From Rotaria sordida (lineage: Eukaryota > Rotifera > Eurotatoria > Philodinida > Philodinidae), in assembly GCA_905250125.1 (NCBI GenBank), contig CAJNOL010000228.1:1-64000 (forward strand): a DNA stretch of 64,000 bases. Reading direction: 5' to 3'. Below, in pieces: positions 52,331 through 64,000 of this stretch (position 1 is the stretch's first letter; each line of letters opens with the position of its first letter). The notes beneath the pieces were generated by a model. That model saw nothing but the letters and a program-made list of their open reading frames with translations. It made no database searches and had not been told where the DNA came from. A program made the position numbers and the translations under genes.

Positions 52331-55300
52331 TTGCACCAAAAAATTGCAATTCACTCATATTCTTATTCTTATGTTTTTCTTTTCAAGTTTCAAGATAATG
52401 AAATGATAATGTCAAAGTAATTTGTGCTATTAAACGAAGTTTATACATTAATCTTTATGTCATTTAATTCCTAAAATAATTTTATAGAAATAGGCTTATG
52501 TGATATATTATTTTTGTAGATAACAAATTTTAATCGATTATAAATAATGATAAACATATAGTTAATGTGTATTTCATGTGTACGAATTATATGTTTCTGT
52601 TATCTTTCATCATTATGTTTATAATATTAAGTGTATCTAGTTATTAATTAGTAAACACTGGTGAAAAAAAATAATAAAACACACATAATTTATATACGTC
52701 ATACTGTCAAGAAATCTTCATATAAACTATAGTAGGAATTAATAGGTGGTCTCTTAATGATGAAATCTTTTTTTTTCTTAATGTTTGACATTGACAAGAA
52801 AGAAACAATTTAGTGTTAAACAATCAAAAAACGAGAAGTAATCTTGAACATTAAAAGAATTTCCTGTGTGAAAATTATATCCGTATAATTTCTATGTGAA
52901 TATACGCATTTAAAGTTCTACTATATTAGCACGATTTTTTTGTTTCTTATTATAGAACTATGTCATTAGAATAAAAAAAGATTAAACAAAAGGTTAAAAA
53001 GTCTTTATATTGAATCCTATTGATTTTCTGAGTAAATTTTACTTGGAAATATGAATAGATTTTTTTTTTCTTATAAAAACGAACTATCGAATGATCGATT
53101 AACTAAACTAAAATTATACGAGAAGAAAAACAATAATAATATCATGTAAAATGTTGTATGTCGCCTTTATCCATCTATATGTTATATGTCACCTTTCATT
53201 TTTTTTCTCTCACTATTAAACCTGTTTTTTCTAACATCTGGCCTTCATCAAAAGAAAGAAGAAGATGACTTTGTATAGTCATTCTTTCTTAACATTTTCT
53301 ATGTAAGATATTCTTTCATTATTAATAAAGATAGTTTTCATTTGACGTTTTAGTATGAGAAATTTCGTCATATAATATCATCATGTTATTTTCTTGTTTT
53401 TCGATAACATTTCTATCGTATGTTTTTCTTTTTGTTTGAAAAAATTGTCATCCTATTGCGATGAATGACATTTTTATAATTAATATGTGATGAATTATAT
53501 TGATTTTTTGTTTTTGTTTTTGTACTTTAATATCTATATAAACGTGTCCTATTACGATCATTATCTCCAAAGATTCTAGTTAATAAAGAAAAAAAAGAGA
53601 TATGTAATTAGATAAAATAAAACCAGATATGAGAAGAATTTTTATTGTAATGTACTACATTCCGAATGAGAAGCATTATCATAATCATAAAAGATAAATA
53701 GAAGATACAATGTCTCTTTTGTTTAGAAAACTAAAGTAAATATGCGTGTAATAACATAAAAAAAATAATTTTATTATAGTTAAAGTGATATTTCGAGGTT
53801 TTTTCCTTATTCTTTTTTATTTATTTCTCACTTTCATCTTCTCACTTTATTTTCCATAAATAATTTTGTTATTAATTAAATATGATCAAACATGCAATGT
53901 GGTATGGTATAAATAACATGAAATTGATATAAATTTAAATATGATCATGATGAACCAAAACAAAATTAAATGAATATCAATATATATAACATTAATATCT
54001 GCTAGTGGAAATGATATTATTATATAAAGGTTAAGTTTTAGGTCAAATACAAAACGTTTTTTTTATCTTAAGAAATTTATTTTTTTGAATGATGTTTTGA
54101 AAATAAAAACATCAAAATAAAGTCTGAAGATAATACTGAGAAATAAAAGGAAAAACCACTATTCGATAAATGTTAGCTATAATTAAAATTGACTTTTTTG
54201 CGTCATTATATAACATCATAAATAATTTTAGTCGTAATTAAATATGAATACAAAAACAAAAGAGAACAGTATAAAAGTCAGGAATATTCATTCACTACTT
54301 TTTACGTTCATATAACCCTTTAGTACAGACTTTCTAATGAAATATCATAAATATAATCCTTGAGATAAGAGCCATATTTCACATTAAACTCTTTACATTT
54401 ATAAATCCTATACTTTTCAATATCCGGTACGTGCTGCGTACAGAAACAAAAACAATCAGATGAAATACAAACACATCCTATTCAGTTCTATAATTTCCGA
54501 TTTTTTTTCTCTCCCCCTCTAAGACATTGTGTCTTTCTACAATGGATTTTGGACTTATATTGACTGAATAGCTTCTTTTTCATTATTAATCAAAGAAAGA
54601 TATAAAAATAGACTAAGTATGATATTCCTAAGAAAATAAACAAGTGTATTGGTTCTATATATGCATTAATGTTAGCGTTGTTGTGTTGATAATATTTGTC
54701 CCGCTAGATCGAATAGATGACATCTATTCAAGACATTTCTTTCCTTTGTGCTTATTAAAATATTTGATCTAATAGATCGATTTTATATAATTATTCAGAA
54801 TAGAATATGTGGTTTTTTTTATGTAAAAATTCTTGTTTTTATTGAGAACTATATATGATATTATTATTTTCTGAGTATTATTTGAGATGACTGTAGTAAA
54901 TTATTATTCAAGCTTTTTAAAATAATTTTGCTGACACTATCTGACAACTCTTCTTTTTTTCTTCTCTAATGTTTGTTTTTATCTTCTCTTTGTAAGCTTG
55001 TCGTGCGTTCACACATTAGTTGAAATAATCGGGTTTTTTTTCTTGCATAGAAATTGCATTGACACTAATGTCAAGAAATGAATATTTTAATTAAAATTGA
55101 TTTTGAAAATTCAAAATGTGCTTGAGCATTTTTGAATTGCTTAATTATCAGTATGATATTTTCAATTATTTATAATTGTTTTTTTTTAATTTTATTTTTG
55201 TACGTGAGATATTCATAGAATAGCTCGATAATCGTATAAGTCTGCTGTTGTTTTTGTTATTTCTTTCGGTAATAGAAGAAAATACAAATCATTTTTTATC

Positions 55301-56195
55301 ACGTACTTAAAAAAAAATGACAAGTAATTCTGAAGAGAAAAGAAAAATAATCACAGGAAAAAAAAGTGATTACACATCCAACTAAGCCCCTTTCACCGTT
55401 ATATAAGATTTTGTTGCTAATAGATTTTTCTAGGCTGTCTACGGCACAATACAACTCTTAAACTTCTTTGGTGTATAATAGGAATTTCTTAGCTGAAATA
55501 ATACATCAAATGCATGATTCTTAATAGATCTTATGAAATTTGTTCTTATTCATTTGTCTTCCTGTTTTTCTTCACTGTGACTTGATTGTTTCCGTCTATC
55601 ACATCACATGTATGGTCATCAGAAATTATCTTTGCTTTAGATCTGCAGTAAAAATTTAGAAATAGACAATAAGAATTCAAGTTTTTTTTTTCTCACATTG
55701 AACTATCTATTCTTTCCTAAAATATTACGTAAGTTATTCTTTATAGTAGTTGTATTTGAGACATAGTATCATCTAATAAGTCTCTATATTTCATGTCACG
55801 CAGTCTCTATTTTTTTTCTGTGCCATTTCATTGTTATGTGACAATTACCAGTCAAAGAGAATAAATTTAATCTAAATGCGTCAAAAGCTATGTAGGTACC
55901 ACATGGAAACACTTTTACATTCTTGACTTTTCATCAAACTATAATGTTTCATATCAGTAATGAGCAATCTAAATTCTAATTGTTTCGATATACTTATTAA
56001 TATTATTAGAGTAAAAAAGAATAGGGTGATTGACTATGATGAAAATATTGTAATATGTAGTTTGATTCTTTCTTTTTATACATTTTACCTAATATGAGAA
56101 GAGGTAATAATAGGTTTTACTTCAGATTCATTCAACATTATTGTTTACGATTAGTAAATTTCATATTGATATTTATTAGCAAACATTTTTTCAAT

Positions 56196-57885
56196 ATGGA
56201 TATTAATACAACTATCATAAGTAATCATAGTAATTATGACTGGAATGAAAATAATAATGGTCCAACATTTCATACACGTATGGGTTTTGCTTGTGCATGG
56301 ATTATTATTGCTGTTGCTGGTATTATAGGTAAAATTAATTTATTCTTTAGAAAATAAAAAAACAAATTTGAAATATAATTTTAATTTCATAATTAGGTAA
56401 TGGTCTTGTTATATTTGTTGCTATTCGATTTCAAAAATTGAATAATGTTACAAATTGTTTTATTGTTAATTGTAAGTAATTATAAGGAGAGAATAGGTTT
56501 TTTTATTAACTATTTCTTTATTTCAGTGGGTATTACTGATATTGTCTTTTTGGTATTTTGTATGCCACTTCTAGTCGTTCAATATACATTAGAGCATTGG
56601 TAAATAAAAACTTATATTATTTTATGATTTAATAATAAATTTTCGTTGTCATTTAGGTTATTCAATCAAATTTTTTGTAAACTTCTAAATTTTATTTCTT
56701 TCGTTAGTGTTCTTGTTACTGTTCTAACATTAGTCATAATGACTATTGATCGTTATATTTATGTCGTACGACCATTTGAAAATTTAAAATGGCGAAAACC
56801 TAGAACTGTACTTTTATTAAGTATTATCATTTGGTTGAGTAAATATAATATTATTGTTATTGAGTTTTTTTTTCTTTCGGTATCCTAAATAATCTTGTTA
56901 CTAATTTTAGTTTCATGTATATTTGCTTCACCGTATTATTATTATTATGGTGTAATAAATAATGATGATAATCATCGACAATGTGCATTACTTATTGATG
57001 AAGAATTACAAAAACATTTTTGTATATATACAGTTACACTTTATTATTTCATACCATTAACAATAATAATAATATCATATACTAAATTACTTTATTTTGT
57101 TTATTCAAAAGAAAATAAACTTCATCCTAAAACAGTAATATAATGAAAAAACAAATCTTCAATTTTTTTTCTTTGTAACAATTAAATTTATTCTTTTTTC
57201 GTTTTTTTTTTCATAGAAATATAATATTGTTAAATGGTCAAAAAAACGTCGTGCTGTAACAAAAATGGTTGCCGTTGTTACTCTTGCTTTTTCACTTTGT
57301 TGGTTACCTATAACATTATATATAATGTCAGCATATATATTTCCACAAAAAAATGTTTTTCTTTATTATTATAAAATGATTGCTAATTCATTTGCTTATT
57401 TAAATTCAGCTATTAATCCAATTCTTTATGCATTTTTAAATCGTAGTTTTCGTACTAATTGTGGAAGTCTTTTTTTTGAACCAACATGTTCAACATTTTT
57501 TCGTGATGATCAACGTCAATCACGTACACATTCTCAACAACAACAACAACAACAACAACAAGGACAAAAATTACAAAAAAAACATCTAATATCAACACAA
57601 ATTGATCGATTTAGTTATCAATCAACAAATCAACAATCATCATCATCAATACAGGATAAAAAGAAAAAAGAAATATTAAAAATAAATAATGATCAACAAT
57701 TATCACCAAATATTATAATACATTATGAATTTTCTGATGGTGATTATGAACAATCTGATATGGATTGTATCAATCAAACTCGTGTTGAAAAAAATTTATC
57801 TGACAATAATCTTTCTAAAGGACAATATGAACAAATATCAACAGAAAAAGCTAATGATTCAAATACTTTAACAACAACTCTTTGA
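56196..57885 (+). CDS. Rhodopsin-family peptide GPCR (galanin/allatostatin-A/kisspeptin-like)
   Basis: Seven-TM receptor probably for a neuropeptide, at the plasma membrane. Exons 56196-56328, 56397-56471, 56527-56599, 56657-56838, 56911-57134 and 57217-57885 join to 451 residues. The short N-terminus has Asn-X-Thr/Ser sites (NTT, NHS). Family signatures: GNGLVIFVAI (TM1), LGITDIVFLVFCMP (TM2), CKLLNF...MTIDRYIYVV (TM3 with a DRY box), a second-loop Cys (RQCALL), FSLCWLPI (TM6 CWxP) and NSFAYLNSAINPILYAFL (TM7 NPxxY). The TD.xFL.FC.P and FAYLNS..NPILYAF blocks point to the galanin/allatostatin-A/kisspeptin group. The long cytoplasmic tail has a poly-Gln run and Ser-rich stretches. An upstream in-frame ATG (56094) is less likely the start. 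Confidence 0.88.
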
Positions 57886-59311
57886 TATTTTAAATATTTT
57901 CCAAAGAAAAATTTTCTTAAATGTATCTTTCCTTTTTAAAATTTGAATAAATTTCATTGTAATGTATTGGAATATTTTCATTGAACGTTAACTATAGACA
58001 ATTTTTTGCGATAAAATATATAAAATATTGTATTTCATATTAATTTTAATTTTAATTTGATATTAGCTCAGATAAATATCAACAAATATTGAATTATTGT
58101 ATATTGAATTTCAAATTCTTTTTTTTCTCTTTCATCGAATGATTTATCGATGTCAGAATAATGTCAAGTTGAGCTTTTACTTCTCGTTGCTCATTGAAAT
58201 TAATATGAATAGCAGTAACATTGCAAGAACGTCTAACAAACTATTCATAGTACGTATTGTAGTCAAAATAAATAGGAAATCATAAACCGACTTAGCCATT
58301 CTATTAATACATCCGGAAGGCTTGCATTCTATTTTCAATAATTATTTTACAAGTATACTCTAAGACATTTCATGAGTTAAGGATTAATATCTAGGTAGTT
58401 ATACAGAAGATTTGTGGTGTTATAAGCCGAATTATACATGATGTACGAAGAAGATATGTAAATCTAGAGAATAAACATTGGTAGACTTTACTTAATCATT
58501 CGGTGTTCTTTTTAATGAAAAACAACCTCGAGGCTGTTTCTGTTTACAAAGCATATATAAAATTATAAGATTTATAAGCTTGATATACTACGTCTTTTAC
58601 ATAATCAGTTTGTCAGTCTATACGTTGGTATTAATTCGTCTGATTGAGTATAAATTCTTTATGTATGGAACAAACGTCATAATGATTATGTCAAATGATC
58701 AACACACATGTCAATGATTAGTTGGAATGATGTTTTCTCTTAACAACGAGAATTGATATGATAGAAAAGATTTGAATAACTACTCTTTTCTTCAATGTTA
58801 AATTCATTCGATGAAATATTTGAATAATGATTGATTATTTACTTGCTAGATGATTGTTTTTTTTTTTATTAGAAGAACTTCAAAAACTCGACAGCTAGTT
58901 AGCAGGCAATATGCTCTAACTATTAGTGACATCTAAGTTAAATTGTTTAATTTTCATTAATTTAAAATTTAATATAGACTTTTGAATTTTACAATGATGA
59001 ATAAAATAAATTTATATTGATTTATATGAATAAACATTTTTTTAACTTGATGTTCGTAACTAAGTGATGTATTTTAAGATGGTAAAAACGGTTTGGCAAT
59101 ATTTGATAAACATTTTCTATCACTCTTGACGGTAAGTACTTATAGACACATTTAATAAATCACAATAATGTGTGAGAAAGTCAATTAAATAGTATTGATT
59201 TATAGAGTATCATAATTAAATTAATTATAAAAAAGAAACATTATATTAATTTTGATCATACTGAAAAAAAGTTTTTTTAGACCGAATACATAGCATTAAG
59301 ATAATAAACTA
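57886..59311. other. Intergenic spacer, GPCR to CFAP77
   Basis: 1.4 kb, AT-rich, same-strand genes on each side. AATAAA-like signals occur near 57946 after the GPCR stop. No gene or repeat recognised. Confidence 0.35.
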
Positions 59312-60977
59312 ATGAGCAACGAAACTGAACATCGTGGGAGTACTCGAAGCAGGAGTGAAACACCTCCGCATGTATCTCCATATGAATTTACAAAGACAGG
59401 TGTTGTTGGTGATCAACGTGACTCAATGCTTCAAAGTGAACTTCAAATTTTAGTATGTTTTTATTGCGTGAATTATTATTCGAATAATTTAAATTATAAT
59501 TTTCTTTAGCCAGAATTAGGTAAATCTCGTCGACGAGGTCATAAATTACCTCCACAAAGTTTTACATATGGTATAACGATGCCACGACGTGATGGTGGTG
59601 TTAACGAAGGTAAGATGTCGACAATTCGAAACTCAAACAAAATCTTCGAAAAAGTTGTTTTCAACATATTCATCATAAATACGGGTTCATATTTACAAAT
59701 TTTTTTATCATTAGAACTTTTATTTCAAAGCAAACGAACATCATAATTCACAATCAGAAGAAAAATCTACATTGAATAGTATACTTAATATTTAAAATAA
59801 ATATTCATCCAATAATGGTTATTCCATTTCGCACTATTTCTTTTCCAAATAATTTAATCTGTATGCTCCTTCTAAGTTTGAAATTTTATTTTAAAAATTA
59901 AATATACTATTCGATGTAGATTTTCCTTCTGATTGTTATGAATATGATGTTCATTTCATTTGAAATAAAATCTCGAAATACGAACTCGTATATAGGATAT
60001 TTTGCTATCATCCTATTGAAAAAATGCATTTTTTTTCTAACCATTGTTTTCTTAATAAACTTAAGTTTTGTTACAAAAACATTGTTTAAATATGTCACCA
60101 AAAATAAATTCTGAATAGTTGATAATTTCAATAAATAGAAAAACAACCAAGCATTTATAAATTCTATTTAAATGTTTAGCACTATGTCATGGACCGGAAA
60201 AAGAACGTGCAACTAATCCTGATTTTGAATTTGTACGTGATTATTCAGCTTTAAATAAAGCAGCACTTGAAGCTGGTATGACAACAGCTAAAGATCAATC
60301 ACGTTTTAGGTTATCATTTAAATATTTAATTTCTTATTTTTGAATTTTTCTTATTAATAGAACCGTACATGATATTAAAAAGAAAGTTTTCATTCGTGAT
60401 GTATCACTTGGTAAAAAACCACATAAATTTCCTGATAATATGGTATTCGGTACACCAAATAGGTAAGAAAAATTTAATTTTTTACTCTATTTTAATATTT
60501 TGTTTATAATATAGACCATCAACACCTATAGGCGAAGTTTTACAAAATCGTTTTCTTGATAATTGGCTTGAAACAATGGAAAAAAAACAAGCTACACTTA
60601 AAAAAGAACGAACCGATGCTGCGGTATTTAACTTTAATTGAATATATTTATGATAAAATTTTTTTTTTATAGAATGCTTTTAAAGGAAGTTATCATACAA
60701 AAGCATCACTTCTTCGTCAAGCGAAAATTCCTGTTGATCCAAAACCATTATGGAAAATGCCAAAATTTGCTCAAGTAAATTAGAAATTTTTCTTTTTATT
60801 TGTTCTAATTAGGTTTTTTTCGATGAAAATTTTTAGGGTGAAAATCAAGTTGATTCATTTCGTACTGAAACAGAACGTCGTAGAGCATTTAGTGCTAATA
60901 CATTTGATTCAATACCTCGTCAAGGTACATATCATTCAGGAATTTATAATGTCCCACGTACTACTGTCAAAACATAA
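59312..60977 (+). CDS. CFAP77: Cilia- and flagella-associated protein 77
   Basis: A microtubule inner protein of the B-tubule of axonemal doublets. Exons 59312-59452, 59510-59609, 60180-60309, 60361-60462, 60515-60623, 60673-60774 and 60837-60977 join in phase to 274 residues. Shared blocks with vertebrate CFAP77: RDSMLQSEL, then PELGKSRRRGHKLPPQSFTY, DGGVNEAL, RDYSALNKAALEAGMTTAKD, LPDNM-like FPDNMVFGTPNRPSTPIGEV, LQNRFLDNWLE, LWKMPKF and the ETERRRAF...RQGTY end. No TM or signal peptide, as expected. Intron 2 (59610-60179) is long because of an inverted-repeat element. The gene converges with DCP1, with 244 bp between stops. Confidence 0.9.
59670..60005. mobile_element. Foldback element in CFAP77 intron 2
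   Basis: Inverted arms about 59670-59795 and 59875-60005. Landmarks: AATCAGAAGAAAAATCTACA against TGTAGATTTTCCTTCTGATT, AACATCAT against ATGATGTT, TTTATTTCAAA against TTTGAAATAAA, and GGGTTCATATTT against AAATACGAACTC. Arms differ at several positions, so it is not recent. No transposase, and the exact ends are uncertain. Confidence 0.65.
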
Positions 60978-61221
60978 ATATAACCAAAAAAAAAACAATA
61001 TTCATTAACTATTTGATTGCTCTTTTTTTTTCTTTTATTGTGCATCATAGCTTTTTTTTTTTTTATTTAAACAATAGAAAAAGAGTCTTATGAATGATGA
61101 ACAGATGGAAATGTTTTTTACTTGGCTAAAATATATCGATATATTCAAGACGTACAAATAACGACTAGAGAAATATTGTTTTGAGAAGAAAAGATTTTGT
61201 TGCATTTGTTTTGTTTTTTTT

Positions 61222-63911
61222 TCATGAATAGATTCGATGTAAATCATTTTGTTTTTCTGTATAAGCATTATGTAATCCTGTTAGAAATTCTTCGTCATTC
61301 TAAGTAAAAACAAAAAGAAAACCAAAGATTGAGCAAGGTATATGAAAAAATTAATTTACTTGAAGCATATCAATTAATAACTGTCGAAGTGTATCTTTTG
61401 AAAAATAATTCATAGATGAAATTTGTTGATTTTGACAATGACGGCAAGATGTTATTACATCGTTTGGTATTGACGGAATGAAAGCTATTGAAAATAACAA
61501 AACATTATAATATTAAATAAATGATTTATTGTTAGATCTACTTACCAGGTGATTGAGTTAGTTGTAATGTTTGAAATTCAGCTGGTGTCATTAAACGACC
61601 ATTATTATTTGGGAATGTATCAAACTAAAAAATTGGATAACAATAAAATAATTTTTTTTTTGTTTTCTTTGAAATTAATAACTCACTCCATTAAAAAGAT
61701 TTTGATTAGATGTTGTCCAATCATTGGTAGAATTAGTGACAATACATGATGATATTGAGTGAGGTGGTGTTGGAATAGAATTCTAAATGATAATGTAAAT
61801 AGGTTTTTTTTTTCAATGAATAATTAGAATGTAGATGTTCTATTAACTTTTTTTTAAACACTAGTAGAACTGATAGTGGAATTAAACTGTAAAACATAAC
61901 GTAGCTGCTCTTGTTAATCATAAGGAGATTGTTTTATTCTATATATATTTTGCGACATGTTTCTTTACGATCTTTTTATTTAATTCTGTAGAAATGCACT
62001 AAGGAAGTAGTTCATATATTATAACGAGATAATATTCATATACGATGTGTGATTGTATGTCACGGTCTATGGAAGACGGAGTTTTAAATTTTTATCGCTA
62101 TACTTCAACATTCCTTTAAGATCCTTTTTCACAGAAAGTATTAGTCTATTAAATCATTATCTCTAATATTTTAGTAGTTTTTATGAGATATTGCTGTAAA
62201 TTCTATTAGAGTGTGAATGTGGGTCTGTGAACTGAAGACCTTAATAAAACCATTTTCCAAAACCTTTAAATGAATGCCAGCAAACTGATTTTGGTTTTCT
62301 AGATGTCCTCATCTAAGCAATTTTATTGAAGATTTTAGGCGTGCAAGTTCTTATAGAAAATCCTTTTAGCTTGTCAAATGTTTTTTCAGATTCTTCCTAA
62401 TTATTACCATCAAGAAGAAAACTCAACATTACAACTGCTCTAAAATTTTGTCCATCACTATGGATAAAAACATCCCTAAAAGTTGATCCTGGTTGTTGAA
62501 AATTTTTTCAAAATTGACTAATCAATGTTTGTTCCGGCAGCAGCGCTCCTACCGGAGATCGATCTCTCTGAAGTTTGTGGTTATTGCACTACATACTAAT
62601 TGTCTGTGCTTTCAAAAATAGATGTTCATTCCTCCGAAAGACAAATTCAAGATAATATACTGGTCAACAGCTTACACATCTAGTAATATCATAGTGAACA
62701 TACTTTATTTTCAATCTGCACAGGTTTGACGAGACTTTCAATTGTATTATTATTATGATTATTATTATTAGTTCCTGTAGAAGTAATCATAGTTTTTGTT
62801 ATTTCTAATGATGATGGTTGTAATAATTGTTTTTCAAGTTCCGTTACACTTAAAGCTGGTTTTCCTAAAATTCCTAATGTCTTTTTTAATTCTTGTTCAC
62901 GTTCATCATTATTTGTTGATTGTATTGATGTATCTTGTGTAGAAAAAAGACGTAATAATGCAGCTGGCATTGATGTTAATGTATCAGTATTATTTATATC
63001 TTGTTTACGTTTCTATTTCATATTAAGCATAATTAAAAATAAATCGATTCTAAATAAAAAAAACAAAAACAAACTGTTTCTTGAAATTTTTCTTGAGCAT
63101 TTATTAATAATGAAAATATATCTGATGAATTTTGATTGAATGTTGAAAGTAAATTTTGACTATTTATTGATTGATTTTGTTTTGATTGTTCATATTCTTT
63201 TGCTTGTATTGTTAAACTAGAATAAAAATTAAAATAAGAATCAAAAGAAATTTGTTTTTTTTTTAATTTACCGTTTTAAACATTCAGTTACACGAGGACA
63301 ATCATTTTTTGATATAAACCATATTCCATAAATATCTAATCGAATCAAAAAAAAAAAAAAGAGCCGTATTAGACAAAAAACAAAAATTGTTCAGAACTAC
63401 CTCCAACATCAACTTTATATTGAAGAAATGCTTCATAATTAGGTGAATGTTTAAATTCCATAGATGATTTAATTATCTGTACAAATGTTTCACGTGATAC
63501 AGTACTTAATATAACAAAACCATGATAAGGTTCACATGATCTAAATAAGGAAAAATAAAATAAAATTTCAATTAAATATTTAACGAATAAATATTTATTT
63601 ACCTTTCATAAACAAATAATGTTCCTTCGAGATCTTTACGTTCCTAAGAAAAAGATACATGTCAATGAATATAAAAATAAAAAGATTTTTCCTGTTTTTT
63701 TTTTTACCCATTCACGTTTATCACCAATAAATTTATAAACACAAACACGTTGAGCTTGATCAATTATTTTCGTTATATATGGATCACGATTCTGTAATGC
63801 TTGTAAATTAATACGATTCAATTGATCTTCTTCATTAGTATTTTCATTAGAAATATTTATTGATCGATTTGTATTAGAAATTGAAGATATTGATGAAATA
63901 ATAGTTGACAT
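61222..63911 (-). CDS. DCP1: mRNA-decapping enzyme subunit 1 (DCP1)
   Basis: Activator and scaffold of the DCP2 decapping enzyme in cytoplasmic mRNA decay. Exons on the minus strand: 63911-63708, 63643-63603, 63540-63401, 63335-63272, 63216-63075, 63012-62704, 61782-61687, 61624-61546, 61484-61360 and 61299-61222. They join in phase to 425 residues. The EVH1 domain (about 35-145) shows NLQALQNRDPYITKIIDQAQ, VCVYKFIGDKREWERKDLEG, TLFVYERSCEPYHGFVILS and DIYGIWFISKNDC. A Ser/Asn/Gln-rich middle follows. The C-terminus has MTPAEFQTLQLTQSP and the trimerisation helices LRQLLIDMLQNDEEFLTGLH plus NAY. A 62783-centred LGILGKPALSVTELEKQL stretch may be the short linear motif that binds EDC partners. 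Intron 6 (61783-62703) is the only long one. Confidence 0.95.
61783..62703 (-). other. Long intron 6 of DCP1
   Basis: 921 bp, against 50-80 bp for the other introns of the gene. It has somewhat higher GC than its neighbours (for example GGCAGCAGCGCTCCTACCGG near 62536), which suggests an old insertion. No terminal repeats were found. Confidence 0.4.
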
Positions 63912-64000
63912 AATATAACGAAAAAAAAAAGAAATGAAAAGAAAAGAATACGCTAATATAACAATTGATTCGATTCAGATTATATGAACGAGCACGAGGA

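Larger units (their letters stand above)
45466..56195. other. Long intergenic region with one gap
   Basis: 10.7 kb without a gene I can support. It holds a 100-N gap, a hairpin at 50146-50225, a diverged 168-bp repeat at 51470-52330, a 19-bp palindrome at 54709 and many T/A tracts. A weak exon-like segment at 46222-46287 (acceptor TTAG, then DIELTVVREDEVCQEQKIDM to a stop) could end a small gene, but no partner exons were found. The last kilobase probably contains the GPCR promoter. Confidence 0.45.

Overview
The window looks like nuclear DNA of a small invertebrate, most probably a bdelloid rotifer. It is strongly AT-rich, most introns are 50-90 bp with GT...AG ends, codons prefer A/T endings, several genes have a splice-acceptor-like TTTTAG just before the start ATG, and animal housekeeping genes sit near probably acquired genes (a secreted M35 peptidase and a decayed methyltransferase). 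The organism is an inference; no marker gene settles it. Exon models were joined by hand from GT/AG sites and reading phase, and single bases may be off by one or two. There are two 100-base N gaps (25268-25367 and 48408-48507).

Left end (1-6.2 kb), accessory in character: an array of about 62-bp units rich in ATTGGCT (inverted CCAAT boxes), bracketed by two copies of a CGTTC/GAACG module about 1,960 bp apart. Then come a secreted M35 (aspzincin) metallopeptidase on the minus strand with one in-frame stop, a small secreted Cys-containing peptide, a 655-bp foldback transposon with TA flanks, and a methyltransferase pseudogene.

6.5-15.3 kb: two minus-strand housekeeping genes, glutamine:fructose-6-phosphate amidotransferase (GFAT, with a 69-nt cassette exon) and ribosomal protein eS1/RPS3A. 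15.9-26.6 kb: four plus-strand genes packed closely, namely a p24 cargo receptor (TMED4/9 type), an epsin, an ADP-ribose/CDP-alcohol diphosphatase (ADPRM) and an 88-residue membrane protein. Their spacing and acceptor-like sites suggest an operon resolved by trans-splicing. The epsin and ADPRM introns hold at least three sets of inverted-repeat elements, one set nested.

28.5-37.9 kb: an intermediate-filament gene with a lamin-tail domain, two candidate alternative 5' ends and a possible alternative 3' exon. 43.7-45.5 kb: an EF-hand protein and an MPDU1 (PQ-loop) gene, convergent. 56.2-57.9 kb: a rhodopsin-family GPCR of the galanin/allatostatin-A/kisspeptin type. 59.3-63.9 kb: CFAP77 and the decapping cofactor DCP1, convergent. 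The long stretches 37.9-43.7 and 45.5-56.2 kb hold no gene I can support, only simple repeats, a few striking hairpins and a diverged 168-bp repeat.

The genes are mostly unrelated cell functions: hexosamine synthesis, translation, secretory and endocytic traffic, dolichol-linked glycosylation, cilia and mRNA decay. I see no clear new multi-gene system. The most promising leads are the putative four-gene operon, the CCAAT repeat array with its module, the intron-dwelling foldback elements and the intermediate-filament gene with two heads.
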